64,000 nt of DNA from Alopecurus myosuroides (GCA_028641055.1 CM054060.1:53470292-53534291); one strand, 5' to 3'; positions 43,101-53,270 are shown, counted from the first letter of the stretch. Translations and numbers: made by a program. Notes: generated by a model from the letters alone, not told the origin.

Positions 43101-45306
43101 GTCCCAGGGCCTTGAGCAAGTACTTGACTTGATTGGCTTCATCGATGCCAAGTGGGACAGCAAGGTTCTTGGCAACTCGAACTGGAACGACACCGATTTG
43201 GGCGACATAGACCATATGCGTGTCGACTGGAACAAGGTAGACCTGGGTTACAAACCCATGACTGTCTCATCTACCTCTGCTACACTTGCCGCCAAGATGT
43301 TTGTCCACCGCAAGAACGCCGAAGACCTTGAGCAATCCTACGCGGTAAGCTCCTACTCATCCTCTCTAAGCTGCATTTTCACTTCTCTTCTACTTGTCTT
43401 CTTTTCCTTATCCATCACCCAGTCCCCGAGATTCTGGCCGAGTAGGCGGATTCTCTCCCGAGTAGCCGCCTTCTCGGGTTGAATCTCTATTCCTTTGCCT
43501 GATTCTCTTCTCTTTAGCTTCTCAGAATAGCGTACTGAAACGGACCGACTTGCATCGTCGGCTACTCTGGAACCATGCCGTTGCCAAGAGACGCATTGCC
43601 GCCTTGGAAAAAGAGAAGATAGCCGCCGAGGCGGCTGATAAAGAAGTGATGAATAGCACCCTGAGGCTTTCTGAAGTTGAAGGTACGCTTTTAGCTACGC
43701 GGTTCTTGCGTTTGGTGTTTACGCCCGCTTCTGCTTTTTGCGCTAACCAATTTTACTCTTCAGGGAAGTTGAAAGCCCTGTCCGACGAGCATGAGAACTG
43801 CCGTGCCTTCGTCGAGAATGGCCAGGCCACCATCAAGAGATTGGAAGGTATGTTGCCGTCTTCTCAGCTTGTCTCTGTATTCCTTTCTTCGCTACTCTGT
43901 TGATCGTGCTTTGCTTTTCTCAGAAGATCATAAGAAGTTTGCCGAGGAACATCAAGACTGTCTCAAGCCTGCTGAGGTGCAGCAGCAATTGTCAAGCCAA
44001 TCTGTCGCGCTGCAGAAGGAACACGCTACCGAGATGGAGGAGCTCCAACTCCAGCTGCGCACTGCACTTCAGGATGCCCTAGACTTAGCAGCCGAGAAGA
44101 AAGAGCTGCTCTCCGAGAAGAAGAAGAATGAAGCAGCAGCCAAGGCCAGGGAGAGAGTTCTCGAGCAGGAGTGCGAGGTGCTAAAGAAGAGCAATGCTGG
44201 GCTCTTCACTCAGCTAGAGGAGCTCCGTTTGATTAAAGAGAAACATCTATCCAACGAGGAATCATGGAAGAACCTGCTGCAAGGAATGCGCTATGATTTG
44301 AATAGTAAGTGCTTCCTTTTCTTGGCTTCATCGCTACTCGACTGTACTTTCCTTCTCTGCTTCTCGTTTCTGATCTTCTCTGATAGCTTTTGCAGAAGTT
44401 TTCCCTGATATTGTGTCTTCTTGCGCACCCGCCCTGGCCAAGGCCCGAGCAGCTCGTGTTGAGAAGGGCGAGCCTATGGACACCCGAGCAGAAATTGAGG
44501 AGAGCATCCTGGTCATGCAAGGGCAGCTCCAGCGCCTAGCCGGCGTGGGCACCGAGCTGGTGCGCGTCGGCTTCCAGCTCCACGATCTCTTCTGGCCACA
44601 GGACCGCGCGCCAACAACCATCCGTGGTCTGGCCCTGAAGCTGTGCGGCGTGAAGGCCGAGCTGAAGAAATGGCGCGCATCGGGAGCTCGGGCAGGCGCG
44701 GACATGATGCTTCTCTTTATCACCAGTTGGTACGAGAACCTGAACTTGCAAATTGTTCGCGAGATGCGCCAAGACTCCAGGTGGGAGAAGAACGCCGACT
44801 GCGTGGCTATCCGCCAGCTTGTCGCTCACGAGGTCGCCCAGTATGCTGATACTGCGACCTTCTTCGACGGCCCCACTGAGCCCGACACCGAGGTGGACGA
44901 AGGCGAGGAGGGCGACGACGAAGAGACGGACACGGACGAGCTGGACCTGAGCTGCTTCGAAACTCCCGAGAAGGGGAAAGGGAAGGCCGCAGTCGTCGCA
45001 GGTAGCGACGAGGAGGACGAGGGCGAGAAGATGTCAATCGACACCGCCGCGCTCGAGTTCGGCACCTCGTCAGGAGCTGCCCTCGACGACACCCTCAACC
45101 TTCAAGCCCAAGCCCCCGGCTCCATCTCCGCGACAGCGCCTGTCTCAGTGTCCACGGCCACTTCAGACCAGGTAGCCACCGAGCCCGACGCCGAAGACGA
45201 AGCAGCGAAGGTTGTTGATGCCAGTACAGAGGCGGACGCGACCAATGCCACTATTGAAGACGAAGCAACCAAGGCCAGCACCGAGAACATCGCTACCTCG
45301 ACATGA
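40174..45306 (+). pseudogene. antisense gene of the nested Tat element, eight exons, nearly intact
   Basis: Inferred exons: 40174-41082, 41466-41649, 41738-41945, 42076-43344, 43526-43682, 43764-43847, 43924-44304, 44396-45306, all with GT-AG introns and compatible phases. Exon 1 holds the grass putative gypsy-type transposon domain (HFARGFGLPASNFLRSLLDH, MHHLPPNAVVFLSYHVVVFE). The middle is acidic then lysine/alanine rich. Exons 5-7 encode a long coiled coil (ALEKEKIAAEAADKE; LQLQLRTALQDALDLAAEKK). Exon 8 ends in an acidic tail. Two breaks lie in exon 4: an in-frame TAG at 42233-42235 and a frameshift near 43050-43095. Function is unknown. It converges on gag-integrase with a 657-bp gap. Confidence 0.75.
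41162..41414. repeat. 60-bp tandem repeat in intron 1 of the antisense gene
   Basis: About four copies with an exact 60-bp period. Each unit contains CACTTAGGCTTAATGTGCTT or a close variant, then GATGTTTGCACGCC and a GAGTAGG/GGGTAGG block. It lies wholly within intron 1, so it does not affect coding. Confidence 0.95.
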
Positions 45307-45963
45307 TCTTTTCCTGCAACTCATCCCGTAAACACTTATCAGATCCCCGGAATGCCGGGTGCAAATGTATCATACTATTTATGCCGTTTTGCTACTCATT
45401 TTTATTCACACTCGTTGTTTTCAACTTAATCATTTTGTTCAGCCTTGGCCTGATGCCGGGTTGCGTTATCATGCGAGTCCCCGAGTTGCATTTCTTATTC
45501 ACTCTCTCTTTTCGTCTCAGCTCTACCCGCAACTTGTTGCTTTTTTGGTATTCGAGTCACAAGAGTTGAAGAGCAGAGCTGCAAATACTTAGCCGCTTAG
45601 AAACAATCGTAGTAACGCAGCCCACCACTTAACCGAAAAGTAGAGACAAAGAATAACAGATAATGCACCCTACTCGGTTCCTGCACTCTTCCTTTTCTTA
45701 GTAATCTTTCTTGTGCTTATTGACCTTTTGCTTGTTCTCTTGCTTGCCATGAAGCCGGGTTTCGGACAGCAGCAGAGTCGAAGAGTTGGCATGTAGGTTT
45801 AAACACAATACTTGACGTACTTACGAATTTTGAAGCAGAGCAACCGAATAGACAAAAAGTAAGGCCGAGTAGAAACACTTAGAGCAATTTTGGACGAGGG
45901 CAGTCCCCGAGTTCAATTTCAGATTGCAGAGTAGAATTGAGAATACATACACATTTTTTCTCA
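45307..45963. other. intergenic gap between convergent genes of the nested element
   Basis: Non-coding. It carries two more copies of the AGTCCCCGAG motif (about 45476 and 45902) also found beside the 3' LTR and at the gag-integrase junction. Confidence 0.5.
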
Positions 45964-48900
45964 CTAATGAAAGCGACAAAGTAGGGCTACATTCCAGGGA
46001 CGCTTGAATTCCTCTCCAGCTTTGTCTACCCTGTTCGCCTGTGATGGACGCACGTCCACAAGATAGTAAGCATCATTGTGCAGCGCTTTGCTCACAATGA
46101 AAGGTCCTTCCCACGGAGGGGAGAGTTTGTGCATCCCGGCTGTGCGTTGCACAAGCCTAAGGACCATGTCTCCTTCTCGGAAAACCCTTGGGTTCACCTT
46201 TCGGCTATGATAACGCCGCAGGTTTTGCTGGTAGATAGCCGAACGTGACAGAGTCAGCTCTCTTGCTTCTTCAAGCAGGTCAACGTCGTCTTCTCGAGCT
46301 TCTCTCGCCTCCACCTCAGTGTAGAGGGTTACTCGGGGGGAGTCATGCTCTAAGTCTATTGGCAACACGGCCTCAGCCCCATATACCAAGAAGAACGGCG
46401 TGTAGCCGGTTGACCGGTTAGGGGTAGTCCTTAGACTCCACAACACTGCTGGCAACTCGTCTAGCCAACACCCAGGTGTTTTCAGCAGTGGCTCAATCAG
46501 CCTTGGCTTTATGCCAGCCAGCACCATGCCATTTGCTCTTTCAAGTTGCCCATTGGAAGTGGGATGCGCGACTGACGCGACGTCTAGTAGGATGTGCTTA
46601 TCTCTGCAGAATCGCACCATTGCTCCCTCAGCAAAATTTGTGCCATTGTCCGTGATGATGCTGTGCGGGTAGCCGTATCTCAGGATCACATCCTTCAAGA
46701 ATTTCACAGATGTAGCTCCATCGCACTTCCGAATAGGCTTCACTTCAATCCACTTGGTGAATTTGTCAACCATGACCAGGATGTGAGTCATATTGCCTCT
46801 AGCCGGCTTGAAGGGACCAACCATATCCAAGCACCATACAGCAAATGGCCAAGTAATGGGAATGGTTTTCAACTCGGAAGCAGGCATGTGAATCTTACTT
46901 GCGAACATCTGGCAGCCATTGCATTTCCTCACGATGTCTTCGGCTTGCTGCAGTGCTGTGAGCCAGTAGAAGCCATGCCGAAAGGCCTTCTTGACCAATG
47001 CCCGAGAAGAGGCGTGATGCCCACATTCTCCTTGGTGTATCTCTACCAGAATTTCTTCTCCTTCTTCTGGTGCCACGCAGCGCTGCAGCACACCAGTAGC
47101 ACTTCTCTTGTGCAGCACATCTCGGAATATAGTGTATCCCTTGGATCTTCTCTGAATCTGCCTTGCAGCAACTTCGTCTTCTGGCAGAGTATCGTCCCTT
47201 AGGAAGGATAATATGGGCATAGCCCAACTCGGTGTCTCCCGTGTAGGAAACACTGGTTCGTCCACTTCCATCGCAACAGGTACCTCTATCTCCTCTGGTG
47301 GGTTAGGAGCACTCCTTTGAAGCCCTGAGCGGTTGGCGAGAACCTCCTCAATGAATGCGACAGTCCCCGGGTCGAGGACAGCAGTCCCCGAGTGGGGAGC
47401 GGCAGTCCCCGAGTAGGGAACGGCAGTCCCCGAGTTCTGTGTTGCATTGAGCCAAGTGCGAGCAGGACCCTCTAGCATTTGCGGCACATAGCGCACAGCC
47501 CACCTCCGGTTGCCACTCGCGATATGGACCGCGGTGACGTAGTCGTTGAGCCAGTCTTCTGGCTTGGTGCTGCCGTTGTAGCTCTTGGTGCCCCTTGCGA
47601 GCTGGAAGTTCTTCACGGACGGCTCGTTCATGATGCGCGGACCAAAACATTCAGGGCCGGGAGGCCCCGTGTTTTCTAGCCGCGCGGACAGATTGATTCG
47701 ATCCAGCTTGTACCGAACATCCGCGGGCTCCAGCACGCGCTCTCCTACTCGGTCCAGGATATCATATCCAGCCAGCCCCATGGCCGAGTTGCCATCATTG
47801 TATCTATCCTCCTCCACGGCCGTAGGCTGCTCCACCAAGTTGGCTACTCGGCCAGCTGCACGCGGCTGAGCACCAGCAGCCTGACGAGGCCTCTGCCGAG
47901 CAGGCTGAGCAGCTCGCTGCCGGGAAGGATTAGGGCGATCTCCACCTCGCGAACGGCTATGAGCTTGATGGGCTTGCAAGCCTGCTCCAGCAGAGTTGTG
48001 TTCCTGGCCGGACTGTCGCGGCACAGCGTGCTGTTTCGCGGCGACAGTCGGGTCATACACCTGCATTTGCCTGTTCCTTCCCGAGGCGCCACTGCGGTCC
48101 CTCTCGCGGCTGGGGTGCGGAGATGAGGCCTGATCGTTAGATCTGGCCGCATGCGAGTGCACCACCTGCGAGCCGCCAGCACCCGGGTTGGCTTTCCGGA
48201 ACTCCTCGTTCTGCCTAGCAGCCTCCAGCACTAGCTCATTGAGCCTTTCTTGCGGCCTAACGCGCGCGTCGCCGTCGAGATGAGGCAACTCGGCGGCCAC
48301 GGCCTCTGCAGCTCTAAGTGTTTTGGCGGGGGTGCTGTACCTAGGCCTAGTGGAGGTGTTTGCGGTGGCGGACTGACTGGGAACCTCTCCAACGGTCGCC
48401 ATCTCGGCGCCTAAGTTGCGCCGCGTAGCGCCTACCCTGCTAGCTCTCCTAGTAACTGGTGTGAAACCATGAGCCTTGTTGTACTCATTTTGGTCTAGGC
48501 TAGGCTCTAGCCTAATCCTATCCAGCTCCGCCTGCTCGACGAGGAGCTCCTGGCGTTGCCGCTCGAGCTGCTCTTTCATGGTCAGGAGCTCGTTGTCGGT
48601 GGGAGGCAGCATGCCAGTCCGCACGGCGGAAGCAGGGATGGTTGGAGTAGTGGAGGGGACGCGGTTGCTCTCCTTCTCGTAGGGCTTGTGGGTCTTGCCG
48701 CCAGCACTCGAGCCAGCGACATCGTCGATGACGTTTGCGGCGCCAGCCGCGCCCTTGCCGGCGTCCGCGGCCAGGCCGTCCACCATTACCTCCGCGCAGT
48801 CCGCTGAACAACGCGCAGGCCTTCCGCGTGCTGCGATCACAGCAGGAGGATCCTCTGCGACCAGCACCTCCTCCGGGAACTTGTTGACGGTGATGGTGGC

Positions 48901-49053
48901 GACGTAGACGAGGTGTGAGCCGAAGGAGATCACCTTGCCGCCCTCCGGCATGGCTCTGCTGCCAAAGCAGCCTGCGTTGTCGGTGACGAAGTCGAAGGAG
49001 CCGAATTTGTGGACAAGGCCACAGACTACGCGCTCCGCCGAGGAAGATCCCAT
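45964..49053 (-). CDS. gag-integrase fusion ORF of the nested Tat element
   Basis: One open frame of 1,029 residues. The start (MGSSSAERVVCG) is the first ATG after the LTR/PBS; the frame also runs open into the LTR. A long low-complexity N-terminal half precedes the Tat gag core (YNGSTKPEDWLNDYV, RYVPQMLEGPARTWLNATQ, about residues 490-537). The frame then passes through a heptapeptide repeat (47361-47440) straight into integrase: HHCC finger (HQGECGHH, CNGCQMF, about 672-718), catalytic LDMVGP, ITDNGTNF and GQLERANG with 35-residue spacing, and the C-terminal module. Nucleocapsid, protease, RT and most of RNase H are missing. The protein could bind or integrate DNA but not copy RNA. Confidence 0.92.
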   Translation of the reverse strand: MGSSSAERVVCGLVHKFGSFDFVTDNAGCFGSRAMPEGGKVISFGSHLVYVATITVNKFPEEVLVAEDPPAVIAARGRPARCSADCAEVMVDGLAADAGKGAAGAANVIDDVAGSSAGGKTHKPYEKESNRVPSTTPTIPASAVRTGMLPPTDNELLTMKEQLERQRQELLVEQAELDRIRLEPSLDQNEYNKAHGFTPVTRRASRVGATRRNLGAEMATVGEVPSQSATANTSTRPRYSTPAKTLRAAEAVAAELPHLDGDARVRPQERLNELVLEAARQNEEFRKANPGAGGSQVVHSHAARSNDQASSPHPSRERDRSGASGRNRQMQVYDPTVAAKQHAVPRQSGQEHNSAGAGLQAHQAHSRSRGGDRPNPSRQRAAQPARQRPRQAAGAQPRAAGRVANLVEQPTAVEEDRYNDGNSAMGLAGYDILDRVGERVLEPADVRYKLDRINLSARLENTGPPGPECFGPRIMNEPSVKNFQLARGTKSYNGSTKPEDWLNDYVTAVHIASGNRRWAVRYVPQMLEGPARTWLNATQNSGTAVPYSGTAAPHSGTAVLDPGTVAFIEEVLANRSGLQRSAPNPPEEIEVPVAMEVDEPVFPTRETPSWAMPILSFLRDDTLPEDEVAARQIQRRSKGYTIFRDVLHKRSATGVLQRCVAPEEGEEILVEIHQGECGHHASSRALVKKAFRHGFYWLTALQQAEDIVRKCNGCQMFASKIHMPASELKTIPITWPFAVWCLDMVGPFKPARGNMTHILVMVDKFTKWIEVKPIRKCDGATSVKFLKDVILRYGYPHSIITDNGTNFAEGAMVRFCRDKHILLDVASVAHPTSNGQLERANGMVLAGIKPRLIEPLLKTPGCWLDELPAVLWSLRTTPNRSTGYTPFFLVYGAEAVLPIDLEHDSPRVTLYTEVEAREAREDDVDLLEEARELTLSRSAIYQQNLRRYHSRKVNPRVFREGDMVLRLVQRTAGMHKLSPPWEGPFIVSKALHNDAYYLVDVRPSQANRVDKAGEEFKRPWNVALLCRFH
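47361..47440 (-). repeat. 21-bp in-frame tandem repeat at the gag-integrase junction
   Basis: CAGTCCCC starts at 47361, 47382, 47403 and 47424, an exact 21-bp period. On the minus strand each unit encodes seven residues of the form SGTAVPY, SGTAAPH, SGTAVLD and PGTVAFI. The unit core is the same as the motif next to the 3' LTR (39474-39484). Confidence 0.95.
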
Positions 49054-49083
49054 CCGAACGGTAACTCCAGCCAGTGCCGCTGG

Positions 49084-49105
49084 TTGCCCCACGGTGGGCG
49101 CCAAC
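49084..49105 (-). promoter_or_regulatory. primer binding site of the nested Tat element
   Basis: On the minus strand the bases after the LTR read GTTGGCGCCCACCGTGGGG. TGGCGCC at this position indicates priming by a tRNA ending GGCGCCA. I do not assign the tRNA species. Confidence 0.7.
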
Positions 49106-49979
49106 TGTCGTGGTGGTGTCAAGACTGATGCCATAGGATGGCTAAAAGTGTGGGAACGATGGACGCTGGAGGCGCTCTTGGAGGGATCACGCGACGAGTA
49201 GCCGCGTGAGGTAAAGATAAAACACTGCAAACAACACGATCTACCCAGGTTCAGGGCCCTCGTGAGGAGGTAAAACCCCTACTCCTGCCTTTCTCTATGT
49301 ATTTGGTTGTCTCACCGAGTAGCCACAGTACAATGGTTCTTGCTACCGAGTAGCCACTCTTCTCTCTACGTGATGAACTAGGTCAAGAATCTAGGGTTTC
49401 CTGCCTTGTGATCATCGTCCCTAGCGCAGGAGGCGGCGGGGCACCTTATATACACGGTGCCCAGCCGGATACAGCCAAATACAAACAAGTGTCGACATTG
49501 TGTGCACACCGTCCTTCTTCCGAGTTGCCGCTGACAGCTTTGGCTTCTAAGCTTGTCCTGATGCGGAAAGTCGTTGGGCAAAACCAAGTACCCAGTCTGT
49601 TATCACTGTGCGAACACAGAGTAGGTCCCCCCTATCCTCCGACGGCCTGCTGCCACACTGTCACCGTCAGGCACGCCGGCGCCAGATGAACAGTGTTGTG
49701 AATAGTGCCAAGTACGGACCCCGGATACGCGGGATTCTGTGTCAGAACGGCTCCTTTGACTTCTGGCCCGAGTAGGTTCCCGCCAGTCTTACTCGGACCA
49801 GCTCTTCTACTCGAACTGATATAACTTGCTTGATATCTCCTTCTGGTCATCTTTCTGTAAGACCGAGTAGCAGTCGACCGGGTAGCGAGTAGCGGGTAGG
49901 CGGCTACTCGACCAACTTCTCTTCCGTCCCTTCGCCTTTACCACTTGCCTTTACCCTACTCGGGGGTAACCCCCCGACA
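49106..49979 (-). repeat. 5' LTR of the nested Tat element (right)
   Basis: 874 bp, TGTCG to CGACA. On the minus strand it holds a TATATAA box (about 49446-49453) inside an inverted repeat (GGCACC and GGTGCC). The likely transcription start is some 30 bp further along the minus strand. Confidence 0.95.
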
Positions 49980-50449
49980 CTATTTTCTATTGGAATTTTT
50001 GTGGACAAATTGAGCAATCTTGTGCCTGTTTCATTGAGTATTTGCTAGTGTCTTTCTCGTGGTTGCAAAATCTTTACCATATATTTTCTAAGCCACAATT
50101 GTCTCCAAGAGTGAGAGTGTTTCCTTTTAGTTATTTTTATCACATTGAGCAGTGCATTGGAGTTGTTATTTTGGTGTTTTTAGGAATCCCAACCAAGCCC
50201 CACCAAATACCCTGTTTTTGCATTGTAACACTTGAGAGCCTGGTTATTCTCTTCTCACACTTGACACAGTTCTCATTGGTACTTGTTGGTAAGTTGATCC
50301 TATTCACTTTGGAACAGTAAGTGAACCTTCTTTGCTGGTTTGAGTGAGTTTGAGAGGCACCACAACCCATTGATTATTTGTTCACTAACCTATTAATCAT
50401 GAGTTTTGCTAGTGAATCTTCTGTGCAGGGTGACAAGGAAGCTGATTAA
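49980..50449 (+). other. leader of the outer element, right part
   Basis: Starts with the right-hand CTATT target duplication (49980-49984) and continues the leader interrupted at 38600, up to the gag start. No gene. Confidence 0.75.
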
Positions 50450-52353
50450 ATGCCTAAGACAAAGACTGGTGAAGATCTATGTACATGGGCAGATTTTAAT
50501 CTCTTTAGAGGAAGGGTTGCTAATCGGATTGAGCAAAGAGTTGAGAAGAAAATTGAAGAATATGATGATGTCCTAAGGAAGGATTTGACAGTGATTATTG
50601 AGAAACAAAATGAGGCTGCTAATTCAGTGCATGTTCTCAAGAAGCCATGACTACTCTGACAAGGGAAGTTGCCAATATCTCCACACAATTACAAAGGGCT
50701 AATCTAGTTGCTAATCATGAAGAAGGCCGAGCCATTGCATATGGAGGTCGTGGCAATTATGCACCTAGAAGGGTACCATTGGAGGATAATAGAGAAGAGG
50801 GTGGCCTTGGGAAACCAAAATTCTTTGTGCCTACTCTCACATGTGATAATGATGATGTTGAGGAGTTCTTGATGTGGGAATTGAAGATAGAAAAGCTATG
50901 GAGATTTCATAATTACACTGATGAGAGGAAAATCAAGCTAGCATCTTCTGGATTTGATGGTTATGCTCTCTTGTGGTGGGATGGCATCATAAGATTGAGG
51001 GAAACACAAAATCAACCAGAAATTACTACATGGGCTGAGATGAAACAACTTATGACAGACAGGTTTGTTCCAACAAATTATTTGAGGACTCTCTATGACA
51101 AATTGCAAAATTTGAAACAAGGAACAAATTCAGTGGATCAATATTACAAGGAGATGGAATTAGTGCTACAAAGAGCTCGGGTTGTTGAAGCAAAAGAGCA
51201 AACAATGCAAAGATTTCTTTCAGGATTATCTTTTCAAATTAGATGCATTGTGAGGCATGTTCAATATAGCAATATGACAGAATTGTTGCATCAATCAAGG
51301 GAGGCAGAAAAGAGGTTGGCCGAGGAGGTTACTATGGCTCCAAGGAGGATTTTTCTATCAAGATCTTCTTGTTTTTCACCTCCAACACCTCCAATTACTC
51401 CAATTCGAGATAGTACACCATCCAAACCCGAGACAAGCATCACTAATACAAGGAAAACACCACAACCAGCAGCTAGTGGAAGTGGTTCTACTCAATCAAC
51501 AGCAAGGCATAGAGACATGACATGCCATTCTTGTGGAGGAAGAGGGCACTTTAAGAGAGAATGTCCTAACAAGAAAGTTATGGTGATCAATGCTAATGAG
51601 GAGTATGAGAGTGGAGATGATGCTGATCCTAATGGAGAGGATATATATGATGATGATGATGATGATGATGATGATGGTCCACTTAATGCTTTTGCTATAA
51701 ATTATCCAACCATTGTTTGCACCAAGGCTTTGAGTGTTATTCCTAGCAATGATGAGAGCCAAAGATGCAATTTATTTCAAACCAAGGCAATTGTTGGACC
51801 TAATATGGCTTGCAAGGTGATCATTGATGGAGGGAGTTGCAGAAATCTAGCAAGCAAGGAGTTATGTGCAAAGCTAAGGTTGAATTACAATCCACACCCA
51901 CATCCATATTATATTCAATGGTTAAATAACAAGGAAGAAATCAAGGTATGCCATATGGTGAGAGTGGATTTTCAAATTGGACCATACAAAGATACAATTG
52001 AGTGTGATGTGGTTCCCATGACAGTTTGTCACTTATTATTTGGAAGACCTTGGCAATTTGACAAGAAGGTTACACACATTGGGAGAGCAAACACATATCA
52101 CTTGAATTGGAATAATAAGGATATTGTTTTGAGGACTATGACACCACAACAGATTGTGAATGAATCAAGACACAAAATTGAGATGAATCTAGAGAAGGAG
52201 AGTGAAAACACCAAATCTATGGATGAAGACAAGTCTAGGCCGAGTGGAAGGAATAAAGGAGTGAGCCTTTTAACTAATGAAATAATTTCTCTTCCTAGTG
52301 TTGTTTCTTGTGTACAGGTTGCTATTGCAGAAAGGGAGCACAAAGGAACATAA
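50450..52353 (+). pseudogene. gag and aspartic protease of the outer element, with a frameshift
   Basis: ATGCCTAAG at 50450 opens a 66-codon frame that ends at 50648-50650. The rest continues in another frame from about 50640, consistent with loss of one base. Gag core: FFVPTLTCDNDDVEEFLMWE, FDGYALLWWD, then FVPTNYLRTLYDKLQNLKQG. One CX2CX4HX4C zinc knuckle (CHSCGGRGHFKREC) is followed by an aspartate run and a protease domain with VIIDGGSCRNLAS in place of the usual DTG/DSG, and LLFGRPWQFD. The frame ends with TAA at 52351-52353. DGG variants are usual in CRM/Reina-like elements as I recall. The product would form particles and process itself. Confidence 0.85.
51649..51676 (+). repeat. (GAT)n microsatellite within the gag-protease frame
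   Basis: About nine GAT units coding for a run of aspartates between the zinc knuckle and the protease domain. A length change here would only alter the acidic run if in multiples of three. Confidence 0.95.
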
Positions 52354-52368
52354 CAAACATCACACATA

Positions 52369-53214
52369 TTGGAGGAATATGCCACGGGTTCTAGCGTTCT
52401 TGCTTGTGATATGAAGGTTATTTTTGAAGAAAGGGAGCTACAACCTTCAAACTCACAAGATATTTATGAATTCATACCTACTATAAATGAGGAGCATAGT
52501 ATTGACAAAGGTATTGATTTCGGTTTAGTAAAAACAAGTATTGAATTATGTCATAATTTACAACCATATCATACTATGATGAATTCAAAATTTCACATTG
52601 TGGTTCTTATTACACATAAAGAAGTACTTGCTAAGATACCATCTAGTGATATTGTCTATTATATCATGTTAAAAGAACCAATTGATGTGCAATGTGCTAT
52701 GAATAAAATTGATTATGATAATTCTAGCACATATGATACTAGTTTCAAATTTAATTTGATTGGTGATTATAACTTGAGTAAAATTTTCATGCTACATCAC
52801 ATATGTATAACTTATGATAAAGTGGCCGAATTAAATAATATGTTACCTTGGATAGACGAATTACAAATTTTTACATATGGGCATAATATTACACATATGT
52901 TTAGTTTACCACAATATTGGTTGGATACATGTGCTTTTAAAACAAACTTCACTTATATTTGCAATTATGATTGCTATGGGAAGAAAGGATATGACTTTTA
53001 TGTGTTGTTTTCATACAAATTTCGTGATCATATGTCATATGCACGATATTTTGATTTCCTAAGCACTAATGAATGCCATTATAGATACATATATTGTGCA
53101 TACACGTTGTTCTTTTTGTTTCTTCCACTTTCAGGATTATGTTATCACAAGCATGAATGGAGAGTTGATAGAAGACAACATGATCATGGTGAAAACAAAC
53201 ATTCAAGAGGTTGA
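52369..53214 (+). CDS. unrecognised ORF after protease, in the place of RT
   Basis: This frame is the same as that of gag-protease and is separated from it only by the TAA at 52351-52353. It gives 281 residues (first ATG 52369) with no RT, RNase H or integrase motif. It is rich in Tyr, Asn, Asp, His and Cys (for example MLHHICITYDKVAELNNMLP, HMFSLPQYWLDTCAFKTNFT, YICNYDCYGKKGYDFYVLFS) and becomes hydrophobic near the end (YTLFFLFLPLSG). Beyond about 53130 the frame enters sequence shared with 36732, which in another frame continues the 3' tail. I cannot name a family. It may be a captured gene or a strongly diverged relic. Confidence 0.55.
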   Translation: MEEYATGSSVLACDMKVIFEERELQPSNSQDIYEFIPTINEEHSIDKGIDFGLVKTSIELCHNLQPYHTMMNSKFHIVVLITHKEVLAKIPSSDIVYYIMLKEPIDVQCAMNKIDYDNSSTYDTSFKFNLIGDYNLSKIFMLHHICITYDKVAELNNMLPWIDELQIFTYGHNITHMFSLPQYWLDTCAFKTNFTYICNYDCYGKKGYDFYVLFSYKFRDHMSYARYFDFLSTNECHYRYIYCAYTLFFLFLPLSGLCYHKHEWRVDRRQHDHGENKHSRG

Positions 53215-53270
53215 AAACAAGATCACATTGGTGAAAACAATAAAGCAAGATGGTGAAAACAATTCATAAC
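53134..53270 (+). CDS. 3' tail exon-like ORF before the polypurine tract
   Basis: A 44-codon open tail (DYVITSMNGE to GENNS, stop 53268-53270) is preceded by TTTGTTTCTTCCACTTTCAG, a textbook 3' splice site. The same tail at 36733 is instead fused in frame to ATGCCTAAG. It ends about 50 bp before the polypurine tract, as a pol C-terminus would. Whether it is expressed by splicing is inference. Confidence 0.4.

Larger units (their letters stand above)
38601..49979 (-). mobile_element. nested Tat-lineage Ty3/gypsy element, complete ends, polymerase deleted
   Basis: LTRs at 38601-39473 and 49106-49979 both run TGTCG to CGACA, and the whole is flanked by CTATT on each side (38596-38600, 49980-49984). 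PBS and gag position show it is transcribed on the minus strand. It encodes one gag-integrase ORF (45964-49053) without protease, RT or RNase H, and an eight-exon gene on the opposite strand (40174-45306). By eye the LTRs differ at about 14 positions plus one indel (about 1.6%). With the usual grass LTR rate of 1.3e-8 that is roughly 0.6 million years. Confidence 0.95.

Noticed and set aside
47479..49201. Plus-strand ORFs opposite the gag-integrase frame
   Set aside because: Shadows of the long minus-strand frame.
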